The translations under genes and the position numbers were made by a program. Of a DNA stretch of 64,000 nucleotides, positions 1-8,804 are shown in pieces. The notes under the pieces were generated by a model, which did not search any database, was not told where the DNA came from, and saw nothing but the letters and a program-made list of their open reading frames with translations. The stretch is from the NCBI RefSeq assembly GCF_000771225.1, contig NZ_JDTZ01000002.1, positions 372,001 to 436,000 on the forward strand, written 5' to 3'. Positions within the stretch are counted from its first letter, which is position 1. Every line of letters starts with the position of its first letter. Source of the DNA: Bifidobacterium pseudolongum subsp. pseudolongum DSM 20099. GTDB lineage: Bacteria; Actinomycetota; Actinomycetes; Actinomycetales; Bifidobacteriaceae.

Positions 1-1
1 C

Positions 2-424
2 GAACGCGAGGGCCGCAATCTCGTGACCGAAAAATACGCGCGCATGATGGCGTCGACCGATCCGGAGACCTACGCCCGTGAGCTCGCACCGTATCTGCCC
101 AGGATCAGCGGCGCGCGCACGGCGCAACAGGAGCGGATCATCGTACAGCAGGTGGCGTGGGCGCGCGCATTCATGCAACGCTGGCCCAAGCTCGGCGCGG
201 CGATGCGCGTGCTGACCACCGCGCAAGACACGCCGGAGCAGACGTCGTTCGAGACCTACCTGCGCGGCGAACTGAGCACGTACAGCCCGCGTACGCTCGC
301 ACGGTATGGGCGTTTTGTGGACGATCTGGCGCGTGCGGGGCGCAACCTCACCGAAGAGACCGTCGGTGTGACGGTGCGGCTGGCGGGATTCCCCGGCCTC
401 GACGACGCCGAACGCGCGCAGTGA
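2..424 (+). CDS. DUF4125 family protein, C-terminal part (5' end outside window)
   Basis: The reading frame is open from the first bases of the window, so the gene begins upstream and only its last 140 or so residues are seen. The text E-G-R-N-L, then TEKYARMM, and later the TYLRGELSTYS stretch resemble the C-terminal half of DUF4125 proteins, which are common in bifidobacteria and of unknown function. The GTG at 23 is internal to the family alignment as I remember it, so it is not taken as the start. The family call is from memory of the motif pattern. The function is unknown. Confidence 0.7.
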   Translation, partial: EREGRNLVTEKYARMMASTDPETYARELAPYLPRISGARTAQQERIIVQQVAWARAFMQRWPKLGAAMRVLTTAQDTPEQTSFETYLRGELSTYSPRTLARYGRFVDDLARAGRNLTEETVGVTVRLAGFPGLDDAERAQ

Positions 425-496
425 CGAAGCGTGGGGAGGAGTATACGCGCATAGCGTGCACGCCTGCCGCAGAAAGCATGAGGATGGGGCGGGCGG

Positions 497-2122
497 TTGG
501 CGCGGCGCGCATTACAGTGGTGGGTTGTGCAGCATTTCTGGAAGCAATTCGTGTGGACTTTTGGCGCGTCGGTGGTATTGTGCGCCTTGCTCATGGGACT
601 GAGCATATGGATGACGCCTCCATGGAAGGTGGAACCGCTCAACGAACACATTTCGGTGGCCTCATCGAACACGGCGATTGAAGCCAAGGGCATACGCGCC
701 GAGACCGAAGGCACGTACCAGGTCAAGGAGACGCACCGCACGCTCACGGTGAGCGGCGGCAAACAGGTCGACGCGATTGTGCGCGAGCCCATCGACGCCC
801 CGGGCAAACGGCCGGCCGTCGAATTCATCCACGGATCGGGAACCGGCGACTCCTCTACAAACAGCGACATCGCGCATGCGCTCGCCTCGGCCGGCATTGT
901 AACGCTTGTGCAAAGCAAGCGGCTCGACAACTATTCGGCGCTGCACCGTGATTACGAGGCCTCCGCAACCGATTACCTGACCGGCATCGATACACTGCGG
1001 TCCCTGCCGAACGTGGACGCGAACAAAGTGGGCATCTACGCGGAATCGGAAGGCACGTGGATCACCGCGTTGATTACCAAGCGCGACCCCTCGATCGCGT
1101 TCACCGTGCTCGTCTCGGCACCTGTGTTCTCCGCACGCCAGCAGATGGCCGTCGGCGCCACCGAATACCTGCACATCATCGGCGCACCGGAAGGCGTGGA
1201 AGGCATTGTACCGAAGATGCTCAGCCTGAACCCGGGCATGCTTGGACTGGAATACGCGTCGTTCAATGCGGCCGATTACCGAAACACGCTCACCATGCCA
1301 TTGCTCGTAGTGTATGGCACGCTCGACCGGTCGATGCCGGTCGAACAGGGCGCGCAACAACTGCTGCAGGACGCGAACAGCGTGGGCAACACCAACACGA
1401 TGGTGCGCTACTACCCCACCAACCACCAGATCCGGCTTGGTTCGTCGCTGTCCAAGCCCGGACTTCCCCTGCCCGACCAGTACACGCACGACATCGAATC
1501 GTGGGTCAACGCGGTGGCCGCCGGCGCCGCAGCCAATGACTGGACCACGCCGAAAATCGCCGGAGCACAGCCGTTCCAGCAGTTCGCGGTGCCCACCGAC
1601 ATCCGCCCCGGCCTCATCACATCGTTCAACATGCTCGTGGCGATGTTCGTGTTCATCGTGCTGATGTGGCTCGTCACGGTTGTGCTGTGCATCGCGGCGC
1701 ATCTGGGGCGCAAGAAGCGCGCGGCGGTGTCCACCGATGTCAACGGGCGCACGCTCATGCACCGCTTCACCAAACAGACACAGACACTCATCGTCGCGAA
1801 CATCGTGCTCGCGCCGATCATCACCATCGGATTCCTCGCGTACTTCGCGTTCACCGCGGTCGCCGCGCTCAACCTGCGCGATTGCGCCACCGCACTCGCC
1901 GTGGGCTGGATCTGTCTGCGCATCGGCGCGGCGGTCTCCATCGTGCTGCTGTGCTGGCTGTGGGTGCGCATGTTCTTCTTCTACGGGCCGGGGCGCTTCG
2001 ATGCCGATGATCCCGAGCCCGAGGCGCGCATGGCACGCGGTCATTGCGCGATCGTCGCATGCCTTTCGTTGTGCGTGCTTGTGGCGCTCGCGCTCGGTGT
2101 GTTCTTCAATCTCATCAGCTGA
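497..2122 (+). CDS. Membrane-anchored alpha/beta hydrolase
   Basis: The protein has one N-terminal membrane segment (about residues 17-37), an extracytoplasmic alpha/beta-hydrolase domain, and about four C-terminal membrane segments (from about residue 375 to the end). The hydrolase triad is readable: the nucleophile serine in YAESEGTW, an aspartate in GTLDRSMP and a histidine in PTNHQ. The nucleophile elbow is A-E-S-E-G rather than G-x-S-x-G. This suggests an esterase or peptidase of the dienelactone-hydrolase/BAAT type, with unknown substrate. The start is uncertain: TTG at 497 opens the frame, but GTG at 527 is an alternative, and neither has a clear ribosome binding site. Confidence 0.75.
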   Translation: MARRALQWWVVQHFWKQFVWTFGASVVLCALLMGLSIWMTPPWKVEPLNEHISVASSNTAIEAKGIRAETEGTYQVKETHRTLTVSGGKQVDAIVREPIDAPGKRPAVEFIHGSGTGDSSTNSDIAHALASAGIVTLVQSKRLDNYSALHRDYEASATDYLTGIDTLRSLPNVDANKVGIYAESEGTWITALITKRDPSIAFTVLVSAPVFSARQQMAVGATEYLHIIGAPEGVEGIVPKMLSLNPGMLGLEYASFNAADYRNTLTMPLLVVYGTLDRSMPVEQGAQQLLQDANSVGNTNTMVRYYPTNHQIRLGSSLSKPGLPLPDQYTHDIESWVNAVAAGAAANDWTTPKIAGAQPFQQFAVPTDIRPGLITSFNMLVAMFVFIVLMWLVTVVLCIAAHLGRKKRAAVSTDVNGRTLMHRFTKQTQTLIVANIVLAPIITIGFLAYFAFTAVAALNLRDCATALAVGWICLRIGAAVSIVLLCWLWVRMFFFYGPGRFDADDPEPEARMARGHCAIVACLSLCVLVALALGVFFNLIS

Positions 2123-2125
2123 ACG

Positions 2126-2770
2126 CTAGTCGAGCGTAAGTGCGCGGATCTGCGCCGCGCTCTCGAAACGCACGGCCTGCAGGCCCGCGGCGCGCGCGGC
2201 GAGCACATTGCACGCATTGTCATCCACGAACAACGTCTGCGCGGGATCGAGATGGAAACGGCCGATTGCGATGTCGTAGATGCGCGGATCCGGCTTGGCG
2301 ACGCCCTCCTGCGCTGAAATGACCGTGCCGCCGAGCAGGTTGAGCCAAGGGTATTTGCCGTGCATCTCGCGCACGCCGCGCACGGTGAAATTGGTCAGTC
2401 CCCACAGGCGCACGCCGCGCGCGTGCAAGTCGCGCATGAGCGTGGGCATGCCGTCGATCATGTCGTAGAACCCGAGCCGTTGGAACTCGAAATACAGGCG
2501 CATGATCCACGCCACGGCCGGCCCGTGTTCACGCTCGTAGTCGGCGATGATGCGTTCCTCGCCCCACCCTTGGTCGGCGAGATCGTCGTAATACGCCACG
2601 CCATGCGGATCGGCCGGATCGAAGAACATGTCGACGACGCCCGGCGGATACAATCCTTTGATGGTGCGGCGGGCACGCCAGTCGACGAGCACCCCGCAAT
2701 AGTCGAAGATGACGTCGGTGACGTGCGGGATGGCGGGCGTGGTGATTGCGGTGTGTTCCATGGCCTTCAT
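2126..2770 (-). CDS. HAD superfamily hydrolase (YihX-like, subfamily IA)
   Basis: This is a haloacid-dehalogenase-type phosphatase. Motif I is FDYCGVLVDW with the nucleophile Asp. The second Asp of the usual DxD is replaced, as in YihX-like members. Motif II is the LTNFT region, the lysine lies in AKPDPRIY, and motif III is the VDDN segment. These members usually act on sugar phosphates, but the substrate is unknown here. The frame is open to 2830; I chose ATG 2770 because it and the nearby ATG 2761 give a family-like N-terminus. ATG 2761 is an equally possible start. The gene converges on the membrane hydrolase with a gap of only 3 bases. Confidence 0.8.
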   Translation of the reverse strand: MKAMEHTAITTPAIPHVTDVIFDYCGVLVDWRARRTIKGLYPPGVVDMFFDPADPHGVAYYDDLADQGWGEERIIADYEREHGPAVAWIMRLYFEFQRLGFYDMIDGMPTLMRDLHARGVRLWGLTNFTVRGVREMHGKYPWLNLLGGTVISAQEGVAKPDPRIYDIAIGRFHLDPAQTLFVDDNACNVLAARAAGLQAVRFESAAQIRALTLD

Positions 2771-2861
2771 CGTACGGCTGTGTGCAAACCGCCTGCATCG
2801 TTCCTTCCGATCCAATCGGCTGCAATCCATGTACAGTCGTATGGGTCAGCTACACCCCGCC

Positions 2862-3115
2862 CAGATGTCCACCGCCCGGTCGGATGTCCTGTACAGCTGT
2901 TTGTGGTCGCATACTAGATACAACGTGCCTTTTGAGGTGAGACAGACATCCATCCATGGCTACCCACCACGCATCGACAGCCATTCAAGGGCAGCAAGAC
3001 AGCTGTATATGGCTGCACCCTAGACACGGGCTGCCGTTTGAAGCGCGGTGAACGGCGTCACATATCTATGGGCTAGACACCGACAGCCATTTGCAACAGC
3101 TGTATGCCGGCTTAC
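2862..3115. repeat. Degenerate array with a 53-bp period of imperfect palindromes
   Basis: Within a 500-base gene-free stretch, the tetramer CTAG recurs at 2914, 3020 and 3073, spacings of 106 (2 x 53) and 53. Units starting after it share a pattern such as GACAGCCATT...TATGGCTG (2976-3015), GGGCTGCCGTTTG...AACGGCGTC (3028-3060) and GACAGCCATTTGC...ATGCCGGCT (3082-3112). Each unit can fold into a weak hairpin. The period matches that of the palindrome family seen elsewhere in the window, so this may be an older or diverged copy of it. No protein-coding signal is visible here. Confidence 0.45.
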
Positions 3116-3140
3116 GGATGCCTCTGTTGCACACGAGCAA

Positions 3141-3171
3141 AAGAAAAACCCGCTGGATTGCTCCAGCGGGC
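3141..3171 (-). terminator. Rho-independent terminator, leftward
   Basis: A perfect 9-bp stem (3149-3157 with 3162-3170, loop TTGC) is followed in the leftward direction by TTTTTCTTTT. It ends a leftward transcript that starts to the right. The only candidate is the 31-residue ORF at 3272-3367. Confidence 0.8.
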
Positions 3172-3271
3172 CTCTTATCCATGGCGGCCATGCGGCTATA
3201 GGGTGATAATCGCACTCATCGATATGCACTTCACATCATATGTTGGATATTCAGCGTTATCTACCGGCTGT

Positions 3272-3367
3272 CTACCTCTGTTCGGGCACGATGCCCTGCG
3301 CCTCGCCATCCGTCTCAGCCATCAGCCTGTCCAAGGCGGCAAACGTCGACTCCCATTGGTCGCGCAT
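3272..3367 (-). CDS. Candidate 31-residue small protein
   Basis: An ATG at 3367 is preceded by AAGGAGG with a gap of nine bases, one of the best ribosome binding sites in the window. It reads 31 codons (starting MRDQWESTFAALDRLM) to a stop, and a strong leftward terminator lies 100 bases further on. The peptide is acidic and could form one amphipathic helix, with no signal peptide or membrane segment. I do not recognise it. It could be a real small protein or the surviving 5' end of a decayed gene. Confidence 0.4.
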   Translation of the reverse strand: MRDQWESTFAALDRLMAETDGEAQGIVPEQR

Positions 3368-3510
3368 CGTATGGTTCCTCCTTCCACCATCTCGTCTTCG
3401 CAAAGCATCCACATATCGTAACGGCCCTCGCGAATTTGGTTCGCTGTGAGCGATGCCCCCACAGGGTATGCCCATGAGTTTCTGTACCACCGGGCGTGCT
3501 AGCCCTCTGC

Positions 3511-3555
3511 AACTGTCTGGAATCCCTTGCAGGCAGCGATATTTGAGACATATAG
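3511..3555 (+). repeat. Palindromic repeat family, copy A
   Basis: A single copy of the roughly 45-bp family starts AACTGTCTGGAATCCC and ends GATATTTGAGACATATAG. The outer parts are imperfect inverted repeats. It lies just downstream of the tRNA-Ser(UGA) terminator. Confidence 0.65.
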
Positions 3556-3621
3556 ACAAGCCAGAATCCAGCAACAACCATAATGCCTATATGCCCAATC
3601 CACGTTGATTCCTATGTGCAT

Positions 3622-3655
3622 GAAAAAAGGGTTTTGAACCGAAGTCCAAAACCCT
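3622..3655 (-). terminator. Terminator of tRNA-Ser(UGA)
   Basis: The stem AGGGTTTTG/CAAAACCCT (3628-3636 with 3647-3655) is followed leftward by a run of six T. It sits directly behind the tRNA gene. Confidence 0.85.
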
Positions 3656-3660
3656 GTAGG

Positions 3661-3745
3661 CGGATAGGGCGAGATTCGAACTCGCGGATGGTTGCCCATC
3701 AACGGTTTTCAAGACCGTCTCCTTAGACCGCTCGGACACCTATCC
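3661..3745 (-). tRNA. tRNA-Ser (anticodon UGA)
   Basis: The leftward strand reads GGATAGGTGTCCGAGCGG at the 5' end. The anticodon loop CTTGAAA gives anticodon TGA. A long variable arm follows, then the T-arm GAGTTCGAATCTC and an acceptor end CTATCC with discriminator G. The long variable arm and the acceptor are typical of serine tRNAs. It lies just downstream of serS on the same strand. The CCA end does not appear to be fully encoded. Confidence 0.93.
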
Positions 3746-3830
3746 AGTATGCGTGACGCACGGTGTTCCAGTGTAGCACGGCATGCGGTCCATGTCCCAC
3801 CAGGCACCGGCGCCACACACAATCCAATGA

Positions 3831-5114
3831 TCAAGCCTCCCACTTGGTGGGTTCGATGACCTCTTTGCCACCCATGTACGGGCGCATGGCCCGCGGGATC
3901 ACAATCGAGCCGTCCTTCTGCTGGTGGTTCTCCATGATCGCCACAAGCCAACGCGTGGTGGCCAGCGTGCCGTTGAGCGTGGCGACCGGCTCGGTGCCGT
4001 TCTCCACACGCTCGCGGATGTTGAGGCGGCGCGCCTGGTACTGCGTGCAGTTCGAAGTGGACGTCAGCTCGCGGTAACGGCCCTGCGTAGGCACCCATGC
4101 CTCGCAGTCGAACTTGCGCGCCGCGGACGATCCAAGGTCACCGGCGGCCGTGTCGATCACACGGTACGGCACCTCGACCTTGCCGAGCATCTCCTCTTCC
4201 ATCGCCAGCAGGTGCTTGTGCTGCTCATAGGAGTCCTCGGGCCTGCAGTAGACGAACATCTCCACTTTGTCGAATTGATGCACGCGGATGATGCCGCTCG
4301 TATCCTTGCCTGCGGCGCCTGCCTCGCGGCGGTAGCACGAGCTCCAGCCGCAATAGCGCAGCGGACCGTTGCTCAGATCGAGGATCTCGTCTTCGTGCAT
4401 GCCGGCGAGCGCCACCTCCGACGTGCCCACGAGATAATCCTCATCGGGCTCGCGCAGACGGTAGATCTCATCGGCGTGCGAGTTGAGGAATCCGGTGCCG
4501 CGCATCACTTCGGGGCGCACGAGCGTCGGCGTGATTGCGAGCACGAAGTCGTGCTCCTGCGCCTGGTCCACGGCCATCGTGAGCATGGCGATCTGCAGGC
4601 GCGCGATGTCGCCGCGCAGGAAGTAGAAGCGCGATCCGCTCACCTTTACGCCGCGCTTCATGTCGATGCCCGCGACCTCTTCGCCGAGCGTCAAATGGTC
4701 CTTCGGCTCAAAACCCTCGGCTGCGAAATCACGGATCGTGCCGACTTCCTTGACCACCACATAGTCATCTTCGCCACCTTCGGGGGCCTCCGGCTCCACG
4801 ATGTTCGACAGTTTCCACATGGCGGTGGTGTATTCCTCGTTCGCACTGTCCGCGTCCGCCTTATACGCCGAGACCTGTTCGGAAAGCTCCTTCGTCTTGG
4901 CGATGAGCGCGGCCTTCTCGTCGGCCGGGGCCTTGGCGACTTGCTTGCCGATCTCCTTCTGCTGGGCGCGTGCCTCTTCAAACTTCTTGAGCGACGAGCG
5001 GCGCACTTCGTCGGAGCGCAGCACCTCATCCACCAGTTCCACGGACTCGCCGCGCTTGCGCTGCGATTCCTTGACGACTTCGGGATGTTCGCGAATGAAT
5101 TGAATATCAAGCAT
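3831..5114 (-). CDS. serS: Serine--tRNA ligase
   Basis: SerRS charges tRNA-Ser with serine in the cytoplasm. The protein is 427 residues, the usual length. It starts MLDIQFIREHPEVV, the family N-terminus, followed by the long antiparallel coiled coil (about residues 30-105). The class II catalytic core follows, with motif 2 in the YRREAGAAGKDTSGI region and motif 3 in the LNGTLATTRW region. The frame is open further upstream, but ATG 5114 gives the canonical start. The Shine-Dalgarno signal is weak. I saw no T-box leader upstream. tRNA-Ser(UGA) lies 85 bases downstream on the same strand. Confidence 0.97.
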   Translation of the reverse strand: MLDIQFIREHPEVVKESQRKRGESVELVDEVLRSDEVRRSSLKKFEEARAQQKEIGKQVAKAPADEKAALIAKTKELSEQVSAYKADADSANEEYTTAMWKLSNIVEPEAPEGGEDDYVVVKEVGTIRDFAAEGFEPKDHLTLGEEVAGIDMKRGVKVSGSRFYFLRGDIARLQIAMLTMAVDQAQEHDFVLAITPTLVRPEVMRGTGFLNSHADEIYRLREPDEDYLVGTSEVALAGMHEDEILDLSNGPLRYCGWSSCYRREAGAAGKDTSGIIRVHQFDKVEMFVYCRPEDSYEQHKHLLAMEEEMLGKVEVPYRVIDTAAGDLGSSAARKFDCEAWVPTQGRYRELTSTSNCTQYQARRLNIRERVENGTEPVATLNGTLATTRWLVAIMENHQQKDGSIVIPRAMRPYMGGKEVIEPTKWEA

Positions 5115-5293
5115 GGGCACCAGAGTAATGCGCTTAGCAGACAGAACACCGCCTGTTTTTCCGCCGCTTTTCCACGCGCGCACACCGCACGGCCATGCAC
5201 ATCCCACCCTGCGCACACCATGGGTTGCTAAGATTGTGCTTTGATCGATTGAGCGGGCGCGCCGGCGCAGCGAGAGAGCAAGGACACGAAGCC

Positions 5294-6427
5294 ATGAACC
5301 AACAGACAATCATACTGCTCACTGTCATGCTCGTGCTCATCGCCGCAATCATCGCGCTCATCGCGTTCCTGCGCATGCGCATGCACCGCCGGCGCGTGGC
5401 ATTGCTGCAACAGCGCCGCGACGACCAGGTGCATTACGCGTTCATCATCAACCCGTCCAAACCCGCCGCCGCACAGACACGCCGGCAGATCGAGGCATAC
5501 TGCAAGGCGAAAGGGCTGACCGAAGTCGTGTTCATCGAGACGATGCTCGACAAAGACGGTCGCGTCTGCGCGCGCGAGGCGCTCGACGGTGGCGCCGACG
5601 TGGTGATCGCCGTGGGCGGCGACGGCACCGTGCGCACGGTGGCGAGCGCGCTCGCCGGCACCGAGCACGCGATGGGCATTGTGCCGATCGGCACCGGCAA
5701 TCTCTTCGCGCGCAACATGGGCATTCCGCTCGACGACATTGAGGCCGCGCTGACGATCGCCGTCTCGCACGGGTCGCGGCGTGTGGACCTGGGCCGTGTC
5801 AATCTGCTCGACGACCCGAACGAGGACCATGGGCACGCGTTCCTGATCATTGCGGGCATTGGGTTCGACGCCGTGATGATTGACGACACCGACCCCAACC
5901 TTAAGCGCAACTTCAGCTGGCTTGCCTACTTCCTTTCCGGGGCGAAGCACCTGTTCGCCCCCAAATACCGTGCCGACGTGCGCATCGAAGCCGCCGACCA
6001 CACGGTGCACACCGACCGCGGGCTCGAACTGCGCACATTCATGGCGGGCAATTGCGGTGAGATCCCCGTGTTTTCGCTCATGCCCGACGCATCGTTCAAC
6101 GACGGCCTGCTCGACTTCGAAGTGATCGACACGACCGGCGGTTTGCTTGGCTGGGCGAATCTGTTCGGCGACGTGGTGCACCAGACGATCACGAAGAAAG
6201 CGAAGCAGAGCCCGCTGTCCATGCATTCGAAACTCGAGCAGATGCAGGGCTACAGCGCCGAGGTGCGCCTCGACCGGCCCGTGCTCGCGCAGGTCGACGG
6301 CGACATGCTGCCGAGCACACAGCATCTGCGGTTCTCGGTGGAGCGTGAGGCGTTGATCGTGCGCGTGCCGTTGCCCGACCCGGAGCAGCTGAGCGCGACC
6401 GCGCAGCTGCCTGCTGTGCGTGCCTGA
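5294..6427 (+). CDS. Diacylglycerol kinase family lipid kinase (membrane-anchored)
   Basis: This 377-residue protein has one N-terminal membrane segment (about residues 6-27), a basic stretch, and then a DAGK catalytic domain. The ATP-binding motif is VGGDGTVRTV and the second glycine-rich motif is PIGTGNLFARN. The GFDA and NDG.LDF segments of the C-terminal beta-sandwich are also present. Related proteins phosphorylate diacylglycerol or other lipids, and the exact substrate is unknown. ATG 5294 was chosen because AAGGA lies ten bases upstream. The gene is divergent from serS and convergent with the PTS gene. Confidence 0.87.
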   Translation: MNQQTIILLTVMLVLIAAIIALIAFLRMRMHRRRVALLQQRRDDQVHYAFIINPSKPAAAQTRRQIEAYCKAKGLTEVVFIETMLDKDGRVCAREALDGGADVVIAVGGDGTVRTVASALAGTEHAMGIVPIGTGNLFARNMGIPLDDIEAALTIAVSHGSRRVDLGRVNLLDDPNEDHGHAFLIIAGIGFDAVMIDDTDPNLKRNFSWLAYFLSGAKHLFAPKYRADVRIEAADHTVHTDRGLELRTFMAGNCGEIPVFSLMPDASFNDGLLDFEVIDTTGGLLGWANLFGDVVHQTITKKAKQSPLSMHSKLEQMQGYSAEVRLDRPVLAQVDGDMLPSTQHLRFSVEREALIVRVPLPDPEQLSATAQLPAVRA

Positions 6428-6453
6428 ATCAGCCGGCCATCCGCCCCATGACA

Positions 6454-6485
6454 AGAGCGGCCGCCACGATTGTGGCGGCCGCTCT
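6454..6485. terminator. Bidirectional terminator hairpin
   Basis: A perfect 14-bp GC-rich stem (6454-6467 with 6472-6485, loop GATT) sits between the convergent lipid kinase and PTS genes. T-rich tails are short, so it may act as a shared weak terminator. Confidence 0.7.
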
Positions 6486-6515
6486 ATTGGTTGAGCTCAG
6501 TCTTGCTCAGCGCAC

Positions 6516-8657
6516 TCAGTGCTCGATGTCGATGACGACATCGCCCGGCTGTACGTCCTGATCCACATGGGGCGTGACGCGGGTGAGCGCGGCGGTGTTG
6601 AGCACGGTCATGAGTGTGGTGGTGCTGTAGCCGGCGGCCGTGACCTTGCTGAAGTCCACGTCCACGAGCTTGTCGCCCACGTTCACACGCTGGCCCTGCT
6701 TGACGGCGACGGTGAAGCCGTCGCCGTTCATCTTGACGGTGTCGATGCCGACATGCACCAGCACCTCGATGCCGTCATCGGTCTTGATGCCGAACGCATG
6801 GCCGGTCTCGGCCACCGTGCTGAGCACACCGGCGAGCGGCGCGTACACGGCGTTGCCGGTGGGCTGGATGCCCACACCTTCGCCAAGCGCGCGCGATGCG
6901 AACACCGCGTCCCCGCAATCGTCGAGCGAGATCACGTGGCCGGCGAGCGGCGAATAGACGTGGTCGGTCGGCTGGGCCGGGGCATCCGCACGGACCGCGG
7001 CGGCGCCGGCGGCCGATGTCTTGTCGGCGGGCAGCAGATTGTCGTCCTCATGCGTTTCGGCGTGCTCCACCGCAGCGCGGTTCGCCGGGGTCTCGGTGGC
7101 CTCGTCGGCCTGCACGGCCTGCACACGGGCGAGCACCTCGGCCTTTTCCTCAGGTGTGCGGTAATCGAACGTGACGACCATGAACATCGAGACGAAGAAC
7201 GCGATCGCAATGGAGATGCCGTAGACCCACATCTGGTTGAAGACCGGGATCGTGAGCAGCGACGTGAACGCGAATGCGGTCGTCGTCACACCGTGCACGA
7301 CTTCGCCGTTCTCCAGCGTGGCCGGGAAGAGCCAGCCAAGCACGGCGATGGAGATGCCGCCGGCGGCGCAGCCCACGAGCATGCGGCTGTACATCTTCTT
7401 GAAGCGCAGGTGGATGCCGTAGAGCGAAGGCTCGGAGACACCACCGAGCAGACCTGCGGCGAGCGCGCCGATCGAGGTCTGGCGCATTTCGGTGTCGCGG
7501 TCACGCAGCGCCAGGATCAGCACACCGGCGGTGGCGCCGAAGCAGGCGAAGTTCCACGTGCCCATCGGGCCTTGGATGAAGTCGTAGCCCATCGTGTCGA
7601 TGTTGATGAGCATGAGGGCGTTGAGAGGCCAGTGCAGGCCGAGCGGCACCAGGAACGGGTAGATCATCGGGATCAGCAGCGCGAAGATGAACGGCGCATG
7701 CGAGTTGAGCCATGCGAGGCCCACGCCGAGCCAGTTGCCGACCCATACGCCAAGCGGGCCGACGAGGAACGCGGTGAGTGCGCCGACGATGACCATGCAC
7801 AGGAACGGCACGAACACGAGCTGCACCGAATCCGGGATGATCTTCTTGAGCCCGTGGTAGACGAGCGCGAGCACGGCGGCCATCAGCAGTGGCACGAACA
7901 CGTTGCCGCTGTAGTCACTGAGCTGCATCGGCATGCCGAAGACGGTGGTGGTGCACTGCTGGGTGCCGACGACGCTCTGCGAGCAGTGGGTCTCGGCCCA
8001 TGTGGTGTCCATGAGGCTCATGAACGACGGCGTCATGAGGGCGGCCATGATCGCGCCGCCGAGCCACGGGTCAACGTTGAGCTTCTTGGACGCGTTGTAG
8101 GCGATCATGATCGGCAGGAAGTAGAACACGCCCTTGTACAGCGCCTGCACAAAGACCCATGTCGGCGACTGCGTCTCGCTCTGGATCCAACCGCATGCGA
8201 TGCACACGTTGATGATCGCGATGATGAGCGATGCGCCGAGCAGCACGCCCAGGATCGGACGGAATGAATCGGACAGGTACTCGAAGAACGAGTCGAGCCA
8301 TGCCACCTTGCCGCGGGCCTTGGAGCGGGCGGCCGCCTTGACGTCGGCGTTCGACATGCCCTCCGTGGAACCGCCGGCGGCCTTGGCCGGGGCGCCGGAT
8401 GCCACACGCTGCATCTCGGGCAGGTTCATGATGTCGTTGTAGACATTGGCGACACCGCCGCCGATGACCACCTGGTAGCGGTCGCCGCTCTGCGGGACCG
8501 CGCCCAGCACACCTTTCATGTGCTGGAGCTCGTTCTGGTTGACCTTTCCTGCATCAACCAGTTCGAAACGAAGGCGAGTGGCGCAGTGCGTCAGGCTTTT
8601 GACGTTATCTGGGCCACCGATCGCAGAGATGATCTGCGAAGGTAACGAGTCAGCCAT
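6516..8657 (-). CDS. PTS sugar transporter, EIIBCA fusion (glucose/beta-glucoside family)
   Basis: This 713-residue permease imports and phosphorylates a sugar at the membrane. The domain order is EIIB at residues 1-90, with the phospho-accepting Cys25 in HCATRLRF. EIIC with about ten membrane segments follows at about 125-490. A charged linker comes next, then EIIA at about 560-713, with the active His near 635 in LVHVGIDT. The order B-C-A and the sequence place it in the Glc superfamily, nearest the beta-glucoside type. Glucose is also possible, and the substrate cannot be fixed by eye. No BglG-type antiterminator lies beside it. AAAGGA precedes ATG 8657. A LacI-type operator lies upstream. 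Confidence 0.9.
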   Translation of the reverse strand: MADSLPSQIISAIGGPDNVKSLTHCATRLRFELVDAGKVNQNELQHMKGVLGAVPQSGDRYQVVIGGGVANVYNDIMNLPEMQRVASGAPAKAAGGSTEGMSNADVKAAARSKARGKVAWLDSFFEYLSDSFRPILGVLLGASLIIAIINVCIACGWIQSETQSPTWVFVQALYKGVFYFLPIMIAYNASKKLNVDPWLGGAIMAALMTPSFMSLMDTTWAETHCSQSVVGTQQCTTTVFGMPMQLSDYSGNVFVPLLMAAVLALVYHGLKKIIPDSVQLVFVPFLCMVIVGALTAFLVGPLGVWVGNWLGVGLAWLNSHAPFIFALLIPMIYPFLVPLGLHWPLNALMLINIDTMGYDFIQGPMGTWNFACFGATAGVLILALRDRDTEMRQTSIGALAAGLLGGVSEPSLYGIHLRFKKMYSRMLVGCAAGGISIAVLGWLFPATLENGEVVHGVTTTAFAFTSLLTIPVFNQMWVYGISIAIAFFVSMFMVVTFDYRTPEEKAEVLARVQAVQADEATETPANRAAVEHAETHEDDNLLPADKTSAAGAAAVRADAPAQPTDHVYSPLAGHVISLDDCGDAVFASRALGEGVGIQPTGNAVYAPLAGVLSTVAETGHAFGIKTDDGIEVLVHVGIDTVKMNGDGFTVAVKQGQRVNVGDKLVDVDFSKVTAAGYSTTTLMTVLNTAALTRVTPHVDQDVQPGDVVIDIEH

Positions 8658-8790
8658 CGTTCATCCTTTCCTCTTGTGATTGTGGTCGCCAACGAAGCCC
8701 CATTGCCGCGTGGCGGACGATCCGAGATGGCACAGTACGCCTCAGTGCCGTAATGGAGAATCGGACCGGACGTCCCAGCAACCAGCCTCG

Positions 8791-8804
8791 TGGAATCGTT
8801 TCCA
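8791..8804. promoter_or_regulatory. LacI-family operator upstream of the PTS gene
   Basis: TGGAATCGTTTCCA is a palindrome around a central CG, the typical form of LacI/GalR operators. On the leftward strand it follows TACACT (8804-8809), a plausible -10 box, so a bound repressor would block the promoter of the PTS gene. I found no good -35. The 362-base region 8658-9019 also holds an AT-rich stretch at 8868-8900 and the unresolved pgm promoter. Confidence 0.6.

Noticed and set aside
662..2044. Long leftward open frame opposite the membrane hydrolase
   Set aside because: It is a high-GC shadow of the real gene: His/Arg/Asp-rich text with no ribosome binding site or recognisable domain. The same holds for other long antisense frames, such as those at 6519-8267, 8939-11251, 16187-17752, 18255-20900 and 48372-49706.
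3020..3229. 69-codon leftward frame
   Set aside because: It crosses the clear terminator at 3141-3171 and has no ribosome binding site.
5115..5293. T-box leader for serS
   Set aside because: No T-box sequence or specifier stem could be seen upstream of the serS start.
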